Source: Helicobacter aurati (GTDB taxonomy: Bacteria > Campylobacterota > Campylobacteria > Campylobacterales > Helicobacteraceae). Taken from it: a stretch of DNA of 39,727 nt. Of the stretch, positions 11,588-19,344 are shown one piece after another. The stretch lies in contig NZ_NXLW01000019.1 of assembly GCF_003364265.1 (NCBI RefSeq), positions 1 through 39,727 on the forward strand. The letters run 5' to 3'. Below the pieces are notes generated by a model. It was not told the origin of the DNA and did not search any database. It saw only the letters and a program-made list of their open reading frames with translations. Numbering within the stretch: the stretch's first letter is position 1; each line of letters opens with the position of its first letter. The translations under genes were made by a program, and so were the position numbers.

Positions 11588-11593
11588 ATTATA
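11588..11593 (-). promoter_or_regulatory. -10 box of the pyrG operon
   Basis: TATAAT on the minus strand, 29 bases ahead of the chosen pyrG ATG. It supports that start over an in-frame TTG that would lie on the box itself. Confidence 0.6.
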
Positions 11594-11668
11594 GACTAAA
11601 TTCATAGCGGAATCTTTAACAAAGAGAGTATGTTATTTCACATATAGTGTGGTTTCCAATTTATGCGC

Positions 11669-11682
11669 TATAATGCTATAAA
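11669..11682 (+). promoter_or_regulatory. -10 region of the ribH-nusB-pyrF operon
   Basis: Two overlapping candidates: TATAAT (11669-11674), and the extended form TGC plus TATAAA (11674-11682). Both lie 20-35 bases before the ribH ATG, in the gap divergent from pyrG. Confidence 0.6.
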
Positions 11683-11705
11683 TTCGCAATACATAAGGTC
11701 GTATT

Positions 11706-12173
11706 ATGAAAATTATTGAAGGTAAGATGTCATTGCTAGGGCACGAGAGAATAGCTATCATTTGTTCTCGTTTTAATAGTATGATAACAGACAAACTAAT
11801 TGAAGGAGCAAAGGACTGCTATATAAGGCATGGTGGTGATGTGGAAAAACTCACTCTAATTAAAGTGCCAGGTGCTTTTGAAATACCTTTCACTCTTGAA
11901 AAAATCCTCTCTAGTGGTGATTATGACGGTGTCTGTGTATTGGGATCAATTATCCGTGGAGGTACACCACACTTTGATTATGTTGCTGCAGAATCTACAA
12001 AAGGTGTAGCAAACGTAACGCTAAAATACGGTGGTGCAGTAAGTTTCGGAATCCTTACAACCGACAACATAGAACAAGCCCTTGATAGAGCAGGAATAAA
12101 AAACGGAAATAAAGGATTCGAATCAATGTCTAGTCTGATTGAACTATTAAGCATTTATCGTCAACTAGACTAA
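11706..12173 (+). CDS. ribH: 6,7-dimethyl-8-ribityllumazine synthase
   Basis: Penultimate step of riboflavin synthesis: condenses the ribityl-aminouracil with dihydroxybutanone phosphate. The 155 residues match the family length. Substrate-binding VPGAFEIPF (about 58-66) and the catalytic-His loop GSIIRGGTPHFDYV (about 80-93) are intact. The end LTTDNIEQALDRAG..GNKGFE is the Helicobacter version of the C-terminal signature. The sequence matches H. pylori RibH closely. It is followed after 24 bases by nusB, as in H. pylori, where this gene is HP0002 and nusB HP0001. I see no FMN riboswitch in the short leader. Confidence 0.97.
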   Translation: MKIIEGKMSLLGHERIAIICSRFNSMITDKLIEGAKDCYIRHGGDVEKLTLIKVPGAFEIPFTLEKILSSGDYDGVCVLGSIIRGGTPHFDYVAAESTKGVANVTLKYGGAVSFGILTTDNIEQALDRAGIKNGNKGFESMSSLIELLSIYRQLD

Positions 12174-12197
12174 CTATAAAATTCTAAAAGGTCATCC

Positions 12198-12899
12198 GTG
12201 GCAACCAGAGCACAAGTAAGAATTGCTGTAGTACAGCTACTCTATGCCAAAGATCTAGGTAACGAACAGGCAATAAGCGGCGCAGCAGTTTTTCTTGATA
12301 GCAAAAAAATACGACATAAACAGCAGGAATTTGCACTTTTTTTATTGCATGGGATTTGTCAAGATGAATCTCTGATTATGCAGGTGATGGAAGTATTCGT
12401 GAAAGAATGGGACATCGGAAGGCTAGGAATTATAGAGAAAAATATCTTAAAGCTCGGAATCTTTGAGCTACTAAAAACTAAAACACAAAAAGCAATAGTC
12501 ATCAATGAAGCCATTGAACTCACCAAAATCTTTAACATCGAAGATGCGTGCAAACTTGTTAACGGTGTGCTCGACAATGTAGCAAAGACTAGCACCGATG
12601 ATATTGCCAAACTTATTGAAGAACGACAAGCACAGATCGCACGTTCTAACTTAGCACAATCTGTTTCTACAGAATCCCCAACAAACTCCAACAAATCTCA
12701 CAACACTACAAAGAAACAGAAAAACAATCACAATAAAAAACGGTTACCATTAGAGATTCATTCAAAAACCAAGCGGCATTCCCAATCAAAAAAAGAGGTT
12801 GCTTTCCCTAAATACAACAAAATCCCTCTGAAACAAAACAACAAAAAATCTTCCTCTTATTATGATAATAAGCAATCAAAAATAGCTAAAGATTCTTAA
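12198..12899 (+). CDS. nusB: Antitermination factor NusB with a basic C-terminal tail
   Basis: RNA-binding partner of NusE/S10 in rRNA antitermination. Residues 1-140 form the all-helical NusB domain, beginning MATRAQVRIAVVQLLYA and including the conserved WDIGRLGIIEKNILKLGIFEL. The family length is about 135-150. Here the protein runs to 233: residues from about 150 are low-complexity and rich in Lys, Asn, Ser and His (for example TKKQKNNHNKKR), probably disordered and strongly basic. The start is a GTG after AAAAGG, in line with homologues. The stop overlaps the ATG of a 15-codon reading frame (TAATG), which in turn overlaps a possible upstream pyrF start. Confidence 0.93.
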   Translation: MATRAQVRIAVVQLLYAKDLGNEQAISGAAVFLDSKKIRHKQQEFALFLLHGICQDESLIMQVMEVFVKEWDIGRLGIIEKNILKLGIFELLKTKTQKAIVINEAIELTKIFNIEDACKLVNGVLDNVAKTSTDDIAKLIEERQAQIARSNLAQSVSTESPTNSNKSHNTTKKQKNNHNKKRLPLEIHSKTKRHSQSKKEVAFPKYNKIPLKQNNKKSSSYYDNKQSKIAKDS

Positions 12900-12946
12900 T
12901 GGCAACTCGCTTTAATAATGCTCTATTGCCAAGTAAAGATTCTTAA
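12899..12946 (+). CDS. Possible 15-residue coupling ORF between nusB and pyrF
   Basis: ATG overlaps the nusB stop, and its own stop overlaps an ATG at 12946 (TAATG both times). The peptide, MATRFNNALLPSKDS, begins like NusB (MATR) and ends like it (KDS). The 14 bases AAAGATTCTTAATG occur at both ends, 44 bases apart. This looks like a small duplication of the nusB 3' end that leaves a translationally coupled micro-ORF. It may be spacer only. Confidence 0.25.
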   Translation: MATRFNNALLPSKDS

Positions 12947-12978
12947 TGAAGCCCATACCCATTATACAAGGAGCAACA

Positions 12979-13722
12979 ATGAAACTCTGTGTCGCGCTCG
13001 ATTTGCCAAGCAAAGAACAAAATCAAAACCTTGCCGATGAAATAAAAATAGCCTGTAAAAATAGCAATATTTCCACACAAAATATCTGGTTAAAAGTGGG
13101 GTTACGAAGTTATATACGCGATGGAGGAGAACCGCTAAAAAGACTACAAGACGAGGGATATAAAATCTTTTTAGACTTAAAACTCTATGATATTCCCAAT
13201 ACTATGTTGGATGCTATTATTGAATGTGAAAAACTAGCTATTGACATGCTAACCATTCATGCAAGCTGTGGATTCAAGGCTATGTGTATGATTTCAGAAT
13301 ATTTGCGCAATAAACAATCAAACCTATTAATTGTAGCGGTTTCTGTCCTTACAAGTTTTGATGAAGCGGGATTATATGAAGTGTATGGAATGGGAATCAA
13401 GGAATGTGTTAGAAAATTGGCTACATTGGCTTATAGAAGTGGGGTAGACGGTCTTGTTTGTGCAATTAATGAAATAACGGTTATTAAAGAAGTTGCGCCC
13501 TCACTGCTGGCTATTACACCGGGTATCCGCATGCAATCTTTAGAATCTATGCAAATAAATTCACGGGGCATTAACGGCTCTAAAGATGATCAACACCGTA
13601 TAGCTACCCTACAAGAAGCAAAAAAAGCCAATAGCGACTTAGTTGTTATTGGCAGACCAATATATCAAGCAAGCAATAGAATCCACACATTGGAAATGAT
13701 TCTGCAAGAAATCTATCAATAG
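12979..13722 (+). CDS. pyrF: Orotidine 5'-phosphate decarboxylase
   Basis: Decarboxylates OMP to UMP in pyrimidine synthesis. The TIM-barrel active-site array is visible: KVGL for the first Lys, then FLDLKLYDIPNT, the family signature with the catalytic Asp-Lys-Asp arrangement. Later come LTPGIR-like LLAITPGIR and the phosphate-binding VVIGRPIYQA. I chose the ATG at 12979 because AAGGAG stands 8 bases ahead and MKLCVALDL is the family start; this gives 247 residues. An in-frame ATG at 12946 would add 11 residues and may serve for coupling only. Third gene after ribH and nusB. Convergent with the secretin gene, 5 bases away. Confidence 0.96.
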   Translation: MKLCVALDLPSKEQNQNLADEIKIACKNSNISTQNIWLKVGLRSYIRDGGEPLKRLQDEGYKIFLDLKLYDIPNTMLDAIIECEKLAIDMLTIHASCGFKAMCMISEYLRNKQSNLLIVAVSVLTSFDEAGLYEVYGMGIKECVRKLATLAYRSGVDGLVCAINEITVIKEVAPSLLAITPGIRMQSLESMQINSRGINGSKDDQHRIATLQEAKKANSDLVVIGRPIYQASNRIHTLEMILQEIYQ

Positions 13723-13727
13723 CAGAA

Positions 13728-15620
13728 TCATTGCACGATTTTTGGCGTAATGACAATAATAAGCTCTTCACTTCGTTGTAATTGCATTGCCTTACCAAAT
13801 ACTCTTTTCAATCCTCTTATATCAGAAATTTTAGGAATGCCTTGTGTAGTGGATTGATTAACATTATTAAGCAATCCCCCTATGATTACTCTTTGCCCAT
13901 CTTTGAGTTTTACAACAGATGAAAGTTGGTTAGTACTAAGATTTGGTGGAGATTGGAGTGCCTGTGCTGCATTTTCTAATTCAGGATCCTTAGTCTTAGT
14001 AATTGCTGGATTAATACGTAAAATAATAGTATCGTTACTGATTGAAGGAGTGATGTCAAGTAGTATTCCAGCAAATACGCTAGGGTATTGTGTGCTAGTG
14101 TTTTGTATGGTGTTATTTGCGTTATTGGATTGATATACGAGATCTTGCGAATAACGAAGCACAGATCCCACACTAATAATTGCGGGCTGATTGTTTAAGG
14201 CAATGATTTTTGGATTACTAAGACTTCTTAGATTCCCATAAGTCCTAAGAAAATTAAAAAGGGAGTTGAGGTTATTGCTGCTATTTTGTAGGGTAAAGAC
14301 AGAACCACCAGTACTAAGAGAAAAGCTTGATTGTGTAGGATTGAGGATTCGAAATAACTCTTGCCAATCTATCCCAACATTGCTAGAGTTAAAATGTGTA
14401 AGACTTAAAATCTCAACATCCAAAGATACTTGTAAGTTCATTTTAGATTCTATATTTGCAAGCAGCAAAGAAACCTCTTGCATCTTCTTTTTATTTGTCC
14501 ACACGGAAACAAGCCCTGCTGCTTTATCTATAATGAACTTATCCCCAGTCTTTATATCAAGCAACACATTCAGTCGAGATTCTATATCTGTCCAAAAGTT
14601 TGATTCATCTAATGAATACACTTTGGTGCCGCTCTTGCCAAATTCTGTAACGTTGCCATTCATTTGATTGCGAAGCTGCTGTTTGAGTAAATTCCCCTCT
14701 ATTATACTTTGTGTAAACAGGGGACTAAGTGGCGCGAGATTTTGATTCGTAGAGTGGTAATTACCAAAATTATATCCACTATAATTACCCAAATACCCAC
14801 TATTATAATTGTGATAAGGATTTGTACTATATCCCGAATAATTACTATTTTGCTCTTGTGAAAAAAGTACGTCCGTGTTGCTTTGTGCCATTCTCATGCT
14901 TGAAACATAATTAAGCTCAAAAATGCGCATATCAACATCTTGCAAAACAAGTCGATGGGGATGGACTTCATAAAATATATCTTTAAGTAACATTTTTAAA
15001 ATAAAGTCCAAAGATTGCTGTTTAGCATTAATAACGCTTGCGTCATTGATTTGCTTAAGATTAGCACTATACTGTACAGAAAAATTACATTCCTGTGCTA
15101 ACTGGGTAAGAATGGCTTTAGAATCCAAAGCTTCAGTTTTAGCAAGATTAAATTTTCTCTTTTTACATATAGGGGAAAGTATGCCTATGTCTAAAGGTGG
15201 TTCTATTGGATGGGGAATGATACGTAAAGAAGAGGCGTTACCATCGCCAGATACATTATTCTTAACGGAACCTTGAATATTCTTTGTTTCTTGCAAAGAA
15301 GAATCTTTAGCAGAAATGTTATTGGTCTGCGTATTAACTTGAATTTGATTTCCGTCATCAAAACTATTAATATGAAATCGAGTGTGCAAATAATTATTGC
15401 TAAATGGCAATACGCCATTTATATATGTTGCATAGTTACTAGATTGCACATGTTTAACAGAATAAACATCAAAAGCACTTCTTAAATCATCAATGATAGA
15501 ATAACGTTCTATTGAATCTAGTTGGGTATTATGTGGGGGAATTAAGGATTGGGATAATTGATTTTCTTCACCATCCATAGGAAAACAAAAACATATTAGC
15601 ATCATTGCAAAGATTCGCAT
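13728..15620 (-). CDS. Secretin of the PilQ/MshL/GspD superfamily
   Basis: Outer-membrane pore subunit of a type IV pilus or type II-like machine. The N-terminus is a signal peptide (MRIFAMMLICFCFP). Residues to about 300 are periplasmic and low in complexity, including an Asn/Tyr/Gly/Ser-rich stretch (YSGYSTNPYHNYNSGY). The C-terminal secretin domain is clear: LQVSLDVEILSL, LRSLSNPKIIALNNQPA, VFAGILLDITPSI, then VVKLKDGQRVIIGGLL and a terminal SEELIIVITPKIV. I chose the ATG at 15620, preceded by GGGGGA six bases away, giving 630 residues. No pilin, ATPase or platform gene is nearby. Campylobacter CtsD, used for DNA uptake, is one possible counterpart, and MshL is another. Confidence 0.85.
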   Translation of the reverse strand: MRIFAMMLICFCFPMDGEENQLSQSLIPPHNTQLDSIERYSIIDDLRSAFDVYSVKHVQSSNYATYINGVLPFSNNYLHTRFHINSFDDGNQIQVNTQTNNISAKDSSLQETKNIQGSVKNNVSGDGNASSLRIIPHPIEPPLDIGILSPICKKRKFNLAKTEALDSKAILTQLAQECNFSVQYSANLKQINDASVINAKQQSLDFILKMLLKDIFYEVHPHRLVLQDVDMRIFELNYVSSMRMAQSNTDVLFSQEQNSNYSGYSTNPYHNYNSGYLGNYSGYNFGNYHSTNQNLAPLSPLFTQSIIEGNLLKQQLRNQMNGNVTEFGKSGTKVYSLDESNFWTDIESRLNVLLDIKTGDKFIIDKAAGLVSVWTNKKKMQEVSLLLANIESKMNLQVSLDVEILSLTHFNSSNVGIDWQELFRILNPTQSSFSLSTGGSVFTLQNSSNNLNSLFNFLRTYGNLRSLSNPKIIALNNQPAIISVGSVLRYSQDLVYQSNNANNTIQNTSTQYPSVFAGILLDITPSISNDTIILRINPAITKTKDPELENAAQALQSPPNLSTNQLSSVVKLKDGQRVIIGGLLNNVNQSTTQGIPKISDIRGLKRVFGKAMQLQRSEELIIVITPKIVQ

Positions 15621-15806
15621 TATATTCCCCCATTGCTTCTCAACCTTATTCATATATCAAGATATTAGAATTACAGTATTATTACGGTGCGACGTAACTT
15701 GATTACCCTTCTATATCTCAATTAATCCCAAAAGTCAAATTCAATATAAATCAAATAATACCAAACATGCTGCAAACATATAACAGAAACTCTGCATGGT
15801 GAATTA

Positions 15807-15831
15807 CAAGATAAATTATTGTTTTATCTTG
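15807..15831 (+). repeat. Inverted repeat: operator dyad or terminator-like hairpin
   Basis: Perfect 9-base arms CAAGATAAA and TTTATCTTG around a 7-base loop. T10, C and T6 follow directly (15833-15849), so on the plus strand it has the form of an intrinsic terminator. No plus-strand gene precedes it. It ends 24 bases before the -10 box of the lipoprotein operon, which also fits a repressor or activator site; the GATAA/TTATC arms recall Fur-type boxes only loosely. Confidence 0.6.
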
Positions 15832-15854
15832 ATTTTTTTTTTCTTTTTTGTTAA

Positions 15855-15860
15855 TATAAT
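15855..15860 (+). promoter_or_regulatory. -10 box of the lipoprotein operon
   Basis: TATAAT directly after a T-rich block where the -35 region would be. Predicted start near 15867, with a leader of about 67 bases containing T12 at 15889-15900. The ATG is at 15934. Confidence 0.65.
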
Positions 15861-15888
15861 GACAACAAGAAAACTTGGAGTAACCTTG

Positions 15889-15900
15889 TTTTTTTTTTTT
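15889..15900 (+). repeat. T12 homopolymer in the mRNA leader
   Basis: Twelve consecutive T, between the predicted transcription start and the ribosome site of the first lipoprotein gene. It is outside coding sequence, so length changes could alter leader stability or spacing but not the frame. Confidence 0.9.
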
Positions 15901-15933
15901 GTTATCCATTCTATGTCATAAAGGTTATAAAAA

Positions 15934-16500
15934 ATGCTAAATTACAAACAAGTTTTAAACCAATCTATAAAAGTGGGTTTAACAGTCGGTGCTGTTGCAA
16001 TGTTGGTAGCTTGCTCTGGGCAGGACTCTGCCAAAAAAAGTAAAAAAAGTAAATATGATCAGGAGGTAGAGCCTAATGCGAGACAACTTGCTGTATATAA
16101 AGCGGTAGGGTACTCTATTGATCCACAGTTACCTCCTTATGAACCAAAAACACTTAATGAATCTGCAAGAGGTATTGCCGTGGCTTATACTATGCCTTAT
16201 AACTGTAAAGTATTAGGCGAAGTGGAGGGTAAAGACGAAGCTGGTGGTAAGGCAGGTCCAACTTTTGAGCAAATTAGAGAAGGTGCAACAAATGATTTAA
16301 GAAATCAAGCGGCGGATCTCGTTAGAGGTGGGCAAAGACTCATGCTTTCTGTATCAAAAGAAGCTATGATATGCCAAGTTAGAACCAAAAAAGACAAGTA
16401 TCAAGAAGAAGACTGTACATTATGGAATAAACTTCCGCCTAATGCACAGATCCTCTCTTACAGAATCCATGCGAATGTATTTGAGTGCGGTGAAAAATAG
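15934..16500 (+). CDS. Lipoprotein, first of three tandem paralogues
   Basis: A 188-residue predicted lipoprotein. The signal peptide ends in the lipobox LVAC, with the lipidated Cys at 27, followed by a Lys/Ser-rich linker. The folded domain (about 60-186) has four cysteines, in YNCKVLGEVEG, MICQVR, EEDCTLW and FECGEK, suggesting two disulfides in the periplasm. The motif CKVLGEVEG plus EGATNDLRNQAADLV resembles DUF4156 and the RcsF-like lipoprotein domain; I offer this from pattern memory only. The function is unknown. Its paralogues follow after 53 and 42 bases, forming an operon that ends in a terminator at 17890. Confidence 0.85.
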   Translation: MLNYKQVLNQSIKVGLTVGAVAMLVACSGQDSAKKSKKSKYDQEVEPNARQLAVYKAVGYSIDPQLPPYEPKTLNESARGIAVAYTMPYNCKVLGEVEGKDEAGGKAGPTFEQIREGATNDLRNQAADLVRGGQRLMLSVSKEAMICQVRTKKDKYQEEDCTLWNKLPPNAQILSYRIHANVFECGEK

Positions 16501-16553
16501 CCATTATGTCTTAACCATAAATTAAAAATTACAATTTGTAGAAAGGTAAAAAT

Positions 16554-17177
16554 ATGTTAAATAAAAATATTGTAAAAACCGGTTTTATTGCAGGATGCCT
16601 GTCATTAGCTATGATGTCTTTTGCTGTTGCAGAGGACGATATGAAAGTAGACGTAGAGGTAGATGACTCTCAATCATACTCTAACTCCAATAACTCCAAC
16701 GATAACGTCGCAAGAAGCTTGAAACCTAGAGAAGAAAATATAGATGTTGCTAGAGAATTGACAATAACAAAGTCTGCGCCATTTTCATACTATAAACTTC
16801 CGCAGTTACCAGTGTACACTCCAAAACCACTTATAGAAGAAGCAAAAGGTATTGCTATTGTTAATGGTGTTCCTTTAAACTGCAAACTATTGGGTGAAAC
16901 CGAGGGTATAGATAGCTCGGATGGTAAAACTGCGCCTTCATTTGAAGTTATTAGAGAAGGTGCATTAAATGATTTAAGAAATGGTACAATGGATTTAGTA
17001 GATGCTAGAGATCGAATTGTTTTAACTCCAGTCAAAGAAGCAATGACATGCGAACTTAGAACAGAAAATGATCAATTTGAAGAAAAAGACTGTACGCAGT
17101 GGACTCAGATTCCTAACAATGGAAAAATTCTATTTTATAGAATCCATGCAAATGTATATGATTGCGGTGCAAGATAA
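16554..17177 (+). CDS. Secreted paralogue without an obvious lipobox
   Basis: A 207-residue member of the same family with the same four cysteines (LNCKLLGETEG, MTCELR, EKDCTQW, VYDCGAR) and the EGALNDLRN motif. Unlike its neighbours it ends its signal sequence with AVAED, a signal peptidase I site after residue 26. The only N-terminal Cys (15, in FIAGC) comes after too short a hydrophobic stretch to be a convincing lipobox. The mature N-terminus has an acidic, Ser/Asn-rich linker (about 27-60). It probably is soluble in the periplasm while its two flanking paralogues are membrane-anchored. Good AAAGG ribosome site. Function unknown. Confidence 0.85.
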   Translation: MLNKNIVKTGFIAGCLSLAMMSFAVAEDDMKVDVEVDDSQSYSNSNNSNDNVARSLKPREENIDVARELTITKSAPFSYYKLPQLPVYTPKPLIEEAKGIAIVNGVPLNCKLLGETEGIDSSDGKTAPSFEVIREGALNDLRNGTMDLVDARDRIVLTPVKEAMTCELRTENDQFEEKDCTQWTQIPNNGKILFYRIHANVYDCGAR

Positions 17178-17219
17178 ATTAAATATTTGAGAATAAATAT
17201 ATAGTGTTAAGGTGAAAAG

Positions 17220-17816
17220 ATGTTAAAAAATAATTTGATAAACAATTTAGTAAAAGTTGGAGTAGCGTTAGGTGCCGCATCTCTTTTGATCGCTTGTTCA
17301 AAAGATAGTCCAAAAAGCTCTGGTGATACAAAAAGCTCCAGCAAAAAAGGTAAAGTAAGTTATAGCAGAGAAGCAGAAGTTACTGTTGATGCAGCAAGAG
17401 AAATTACTGTGACAAAAGTGGCTCCATATATAAAAATGCCACAACTTCCTGCATATGAACCGAAAAGACTTAGCGAAGAAGCAAGAGGTATTGCTGTGGC
17501 ATATAGCGTTCCTTATACTTGTAAACTTTTAGGTGAAGTAGAGGGTAAAGACAACTCCGATGGTAAAGTACCTCCTTCATTTGAAGATATTCGCGAAGGT
17601 GCAACAAATGATTTAAGAAATAAAGCGGCTGAATTAGTCAATGAAGATAGCAGGATTTTAGTAAAATTAACAAAAGAAGCTATGGTTTGTGAAATGAGAG
17701 TTGAAGATGGACGATATGAAGAAAAGGATTGTACAGCTTGGCAAAAAATTCCACAAAATGGAAAAATCCTTTCTTACAGAGTTCATGCAAACGTATTTGA
17801 ATGTGGAACAAAATAA
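17220..17816 (+). CDS. Lipoprotein, third of three tandem paralogues
   Basis: A 198-residue predicted lipoprotein. The lipobox is LIAC, with Cys26, followed by a Ser/Lys-rich linker. The domain repeats the family plan: KMPQLPAYEPKRLSEEARGI, then CKLLGEVEGKDNSDGK, EGATNDLRNKAAELV, MVCEMR, EKDCTAW and a final FECGTK. It is closer to the first copy than to the middle one in the linker and signal type. The ribosome site is AAGGTG. Last gene of the operon; a strong hairpin terminator stands about 75 bases downstream. Function unknown; a periplasmic sensing or envelope-stress role by analogy with RcsF would be speculation. Confidence 0.85.
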   Translation: MLKNNLINNLVKVGVALGAASLLIACSKDSPKSSGDTKSSSKKGKVSYSREAEVTVDAAREITVTKVAPYIKMPQLPAYEPKRLSEEARGIAVAYSVPYTCKLLGEVEGKDNSDGKVPPSFEDIREGATNDLRNKAAELVNEDSRILVKLTKEAMVCEMRVEDGRYEEKDCTAWQKIPQNGKILSYRVHANVFECGTK

Positions 17817-17889
17817 ACAAATTTAACGTTTTATATCAATATATTTAAATCACAAAGCAATTGAACTCCAAACTCTAAATACTTTACTC

Positions 17890-17920
17890 TACTTAGATAG
17901 AAAAACTATCTAAGTATTTT
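17890..17920 (+). terminator. Intrinsic terminator of the lipoprotein operon
   Basis: Perfect 11-base arms TACTTAGATAG and CTATCTAAGTA with an A5 loop, then TTTTCTTT. It sits between the convergent lipoprotein operon and rarA. A T5 lies in the loop on the other strand, so it serves plus-strand transcripts best. Confidence 0.8.
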
Positions 17921-17928
17921 CTTTGATA

Positions 17929-19155
17929 CTATTTTTCATTTTTTCTAATTTCTGTTTTTATTTTCATAAGCCACTCTTGTAATGTTTTTTCAAAACCTAT
18001 ATTCTTATATTGTACGTACTCTTTTCCTTGATGATATTTCTGCAACACGAATCCGCCAAAATTGTGGGGATACCGATAACCTTGAGCATGAGCGCACAGA
18101 TGCAATGGAACTTTATCTATACTTTTTTGAACATCTTGCAACGCCATATTAATAGCACTATATGCGCTGTTGCTTTTGGGCGAACAGGAAAGATAAATCA
18201 CACACTGCGCAAGGATGATGCGCGCTTCTGGATACCCAATTTTACTTACAGCATTCATTGTATTTACACTAAGAGTAAACGCATTAGGATTAGCGTTGCC
18301 AATATCTTCGCTTGCCAGAATCACAAGCCTTCTAGCAATAAATTCCGGATTTTCTCCACATTGTATTAAGCATGCGAGATAATATATAGCGGCATTCTCA
18401 TCGCTCCCTCTAATAGATTTAATAAGAGCCGAAATATAATCATAGTGCACGCTATTCTCTCGAACACCTTGGGAATGTTTTGTAATCTCCTGCAACGTTT
18501 CCAATTCTACTATGCTTTTAGAATCTATGTCCAAAGCAATATCAAGCAAGCGCAAGAACACCCTACAATCTCCATCTTGTCTATCTAAAAGCCATTGTTT
18601 AACATGCTGAAAATAATGTTTTGGCGGATATTTTGCGACTACTTTTTGATAAAGAAATTCCATATTATCACGTGTTAATGCTTTAAATTCAAAAAGCAAT
18701 AAGCGACTCCTTAACGGTGCGCTGAGCACAAAAAATGGATTTTCTGTACTTGCACCTATGAAACAAATCTCATTCTTTTCTAAAATTGGTAAAAAAAATT
18801 CTTGCTGTGCAATGTTTAATCTATGAATCTCGTCTACAAAGAGTAGGGGTTTTATAAGCGAGTGCCTATACTGCGCCAACTCTTTTTTAAGAGATTCCAA
18901 TTTGAAATTTGTTGCATTGTATTCTAAAAAAACTTGATTATCTCTTTGTGCAATAATACGAGCTAGACTTGTTTTCCCGCTTCCAGCTGGACCAAAAATC
19001 ACAATATGTGGCATTTGACCGCAAGATTTCATGGTATAATGATGAGCATAAGAATCAAGAATGAGTTTTAGTGGGGCATTTTCTCCTAGTAGGTGTTCTT
19101 GTCCAATGAAATCAGCTAAACTCTTAGGGCGAAACTGCTCTATAAGATTGCGCAT
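17929..19155 (-). CDS. rarA: Replication-associated recombination protein A (RarA/MgsA)
   Basis: AAA+ ATPase of the clamp-loader-like family that acts at stalled replication forks. Walker A is GPAGSGKTSLA (about 52-62), Walker B is LLFVDEIHR, and sensor 1 is FIGASTENPFF. The C-terminal half has the family-specific SDENAAIYYLACLIQCGENPEFIARRLVILASEDIG. The end includes YPHNFGGFVLQKYHQGK, typical of RarA. I chose the ATG at 19155 (408 residues): MRNLIEQFRPKSLADFIGQ is the usual beginning, AAGG lies just ahead, and an extended -10 box stands 28 bases before it. Further upstream codons lie across that promoter. Confidence 0.95.
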   Translation of the reverse strand: MRNLIEQFRPKSLADFIGQEHLLGENAPLKLILDSYAHHYTMKSCGQMPHIVIFGPAGSGKTSLARIIAQRDNQVFLEYNATNFKLESLKKELAQYRHSLIKPLLFVDEIHRLNIAQQEFFLPILEKNEICFIGASTENPFFVLSAPLRSRLLLFEFKALTRDNMEFLYQKVVAKYPPKHYFQHVKQWLLDRQDGDCRVFLRLLDIALDIDSKSIVELETLQEITKHSQGVRENSVHYDYISALIKSIRGSDENAAIYYLACLIQCGENPEFIARRLVILASEDIGNANPNAFTLSVNTMNAVSKIGYPEARIILAQCVIYLSCSPKSNSAYSAINMALQDVQKSIDKVPLHLCAHAQGYRYPHNFGGFVLQKYHQGKEYVQYKNIGFEKTLQEWLMKIKTEIRKNEK

Positions 19156-19182
19156 AATACCTTCTTTGAAAAATTGCCGTGT

Positions 19183-19191
19183 ATTATAGCA
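19183..19191 (-). promoter_or_regulatory. Extended -10 promoter of rarA
   Basis: TGCTATAAT on the minus strand, 27 bases ahead of the rarA ATG. Same element as before the glycosyltransferase. Confidence 0.7.
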
Positions 19192-19344
19192 CAACATAAA
19201 ACTATTACAATCGGGCATAGCTCATACTTGTTAATGAACTTTAATATATTTATGCCACCAATGTTAATTGTTTTATTTTCATAATATAGATAAAATTTCT
19301 ATAGTTAAAATACTACGATAGACTTAAAAGGTTAAGGAAAACTT

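Larger units (their letters stand above)
15654..15933. promoter_or_regulatory. Divergent regulatory region with dyad and T tracts
   Basis: 280 bases between the secretin and the first lipoprotein gene. It holds an imperfect palindrome, T10-C-T6, a -10 box and a T12 tract in the leader (listed separately). I see no small gene here and no clear promoter for the secretin. Confidence 0.6.

Noticed and set aside
16590-16612. FIAGC at residue 11-15 of the middle paralogue as a lipobox
   Set aside because: The hydrophobic stretch before the Cys is too short and continues well past it to an AVA signal peptidase I site.
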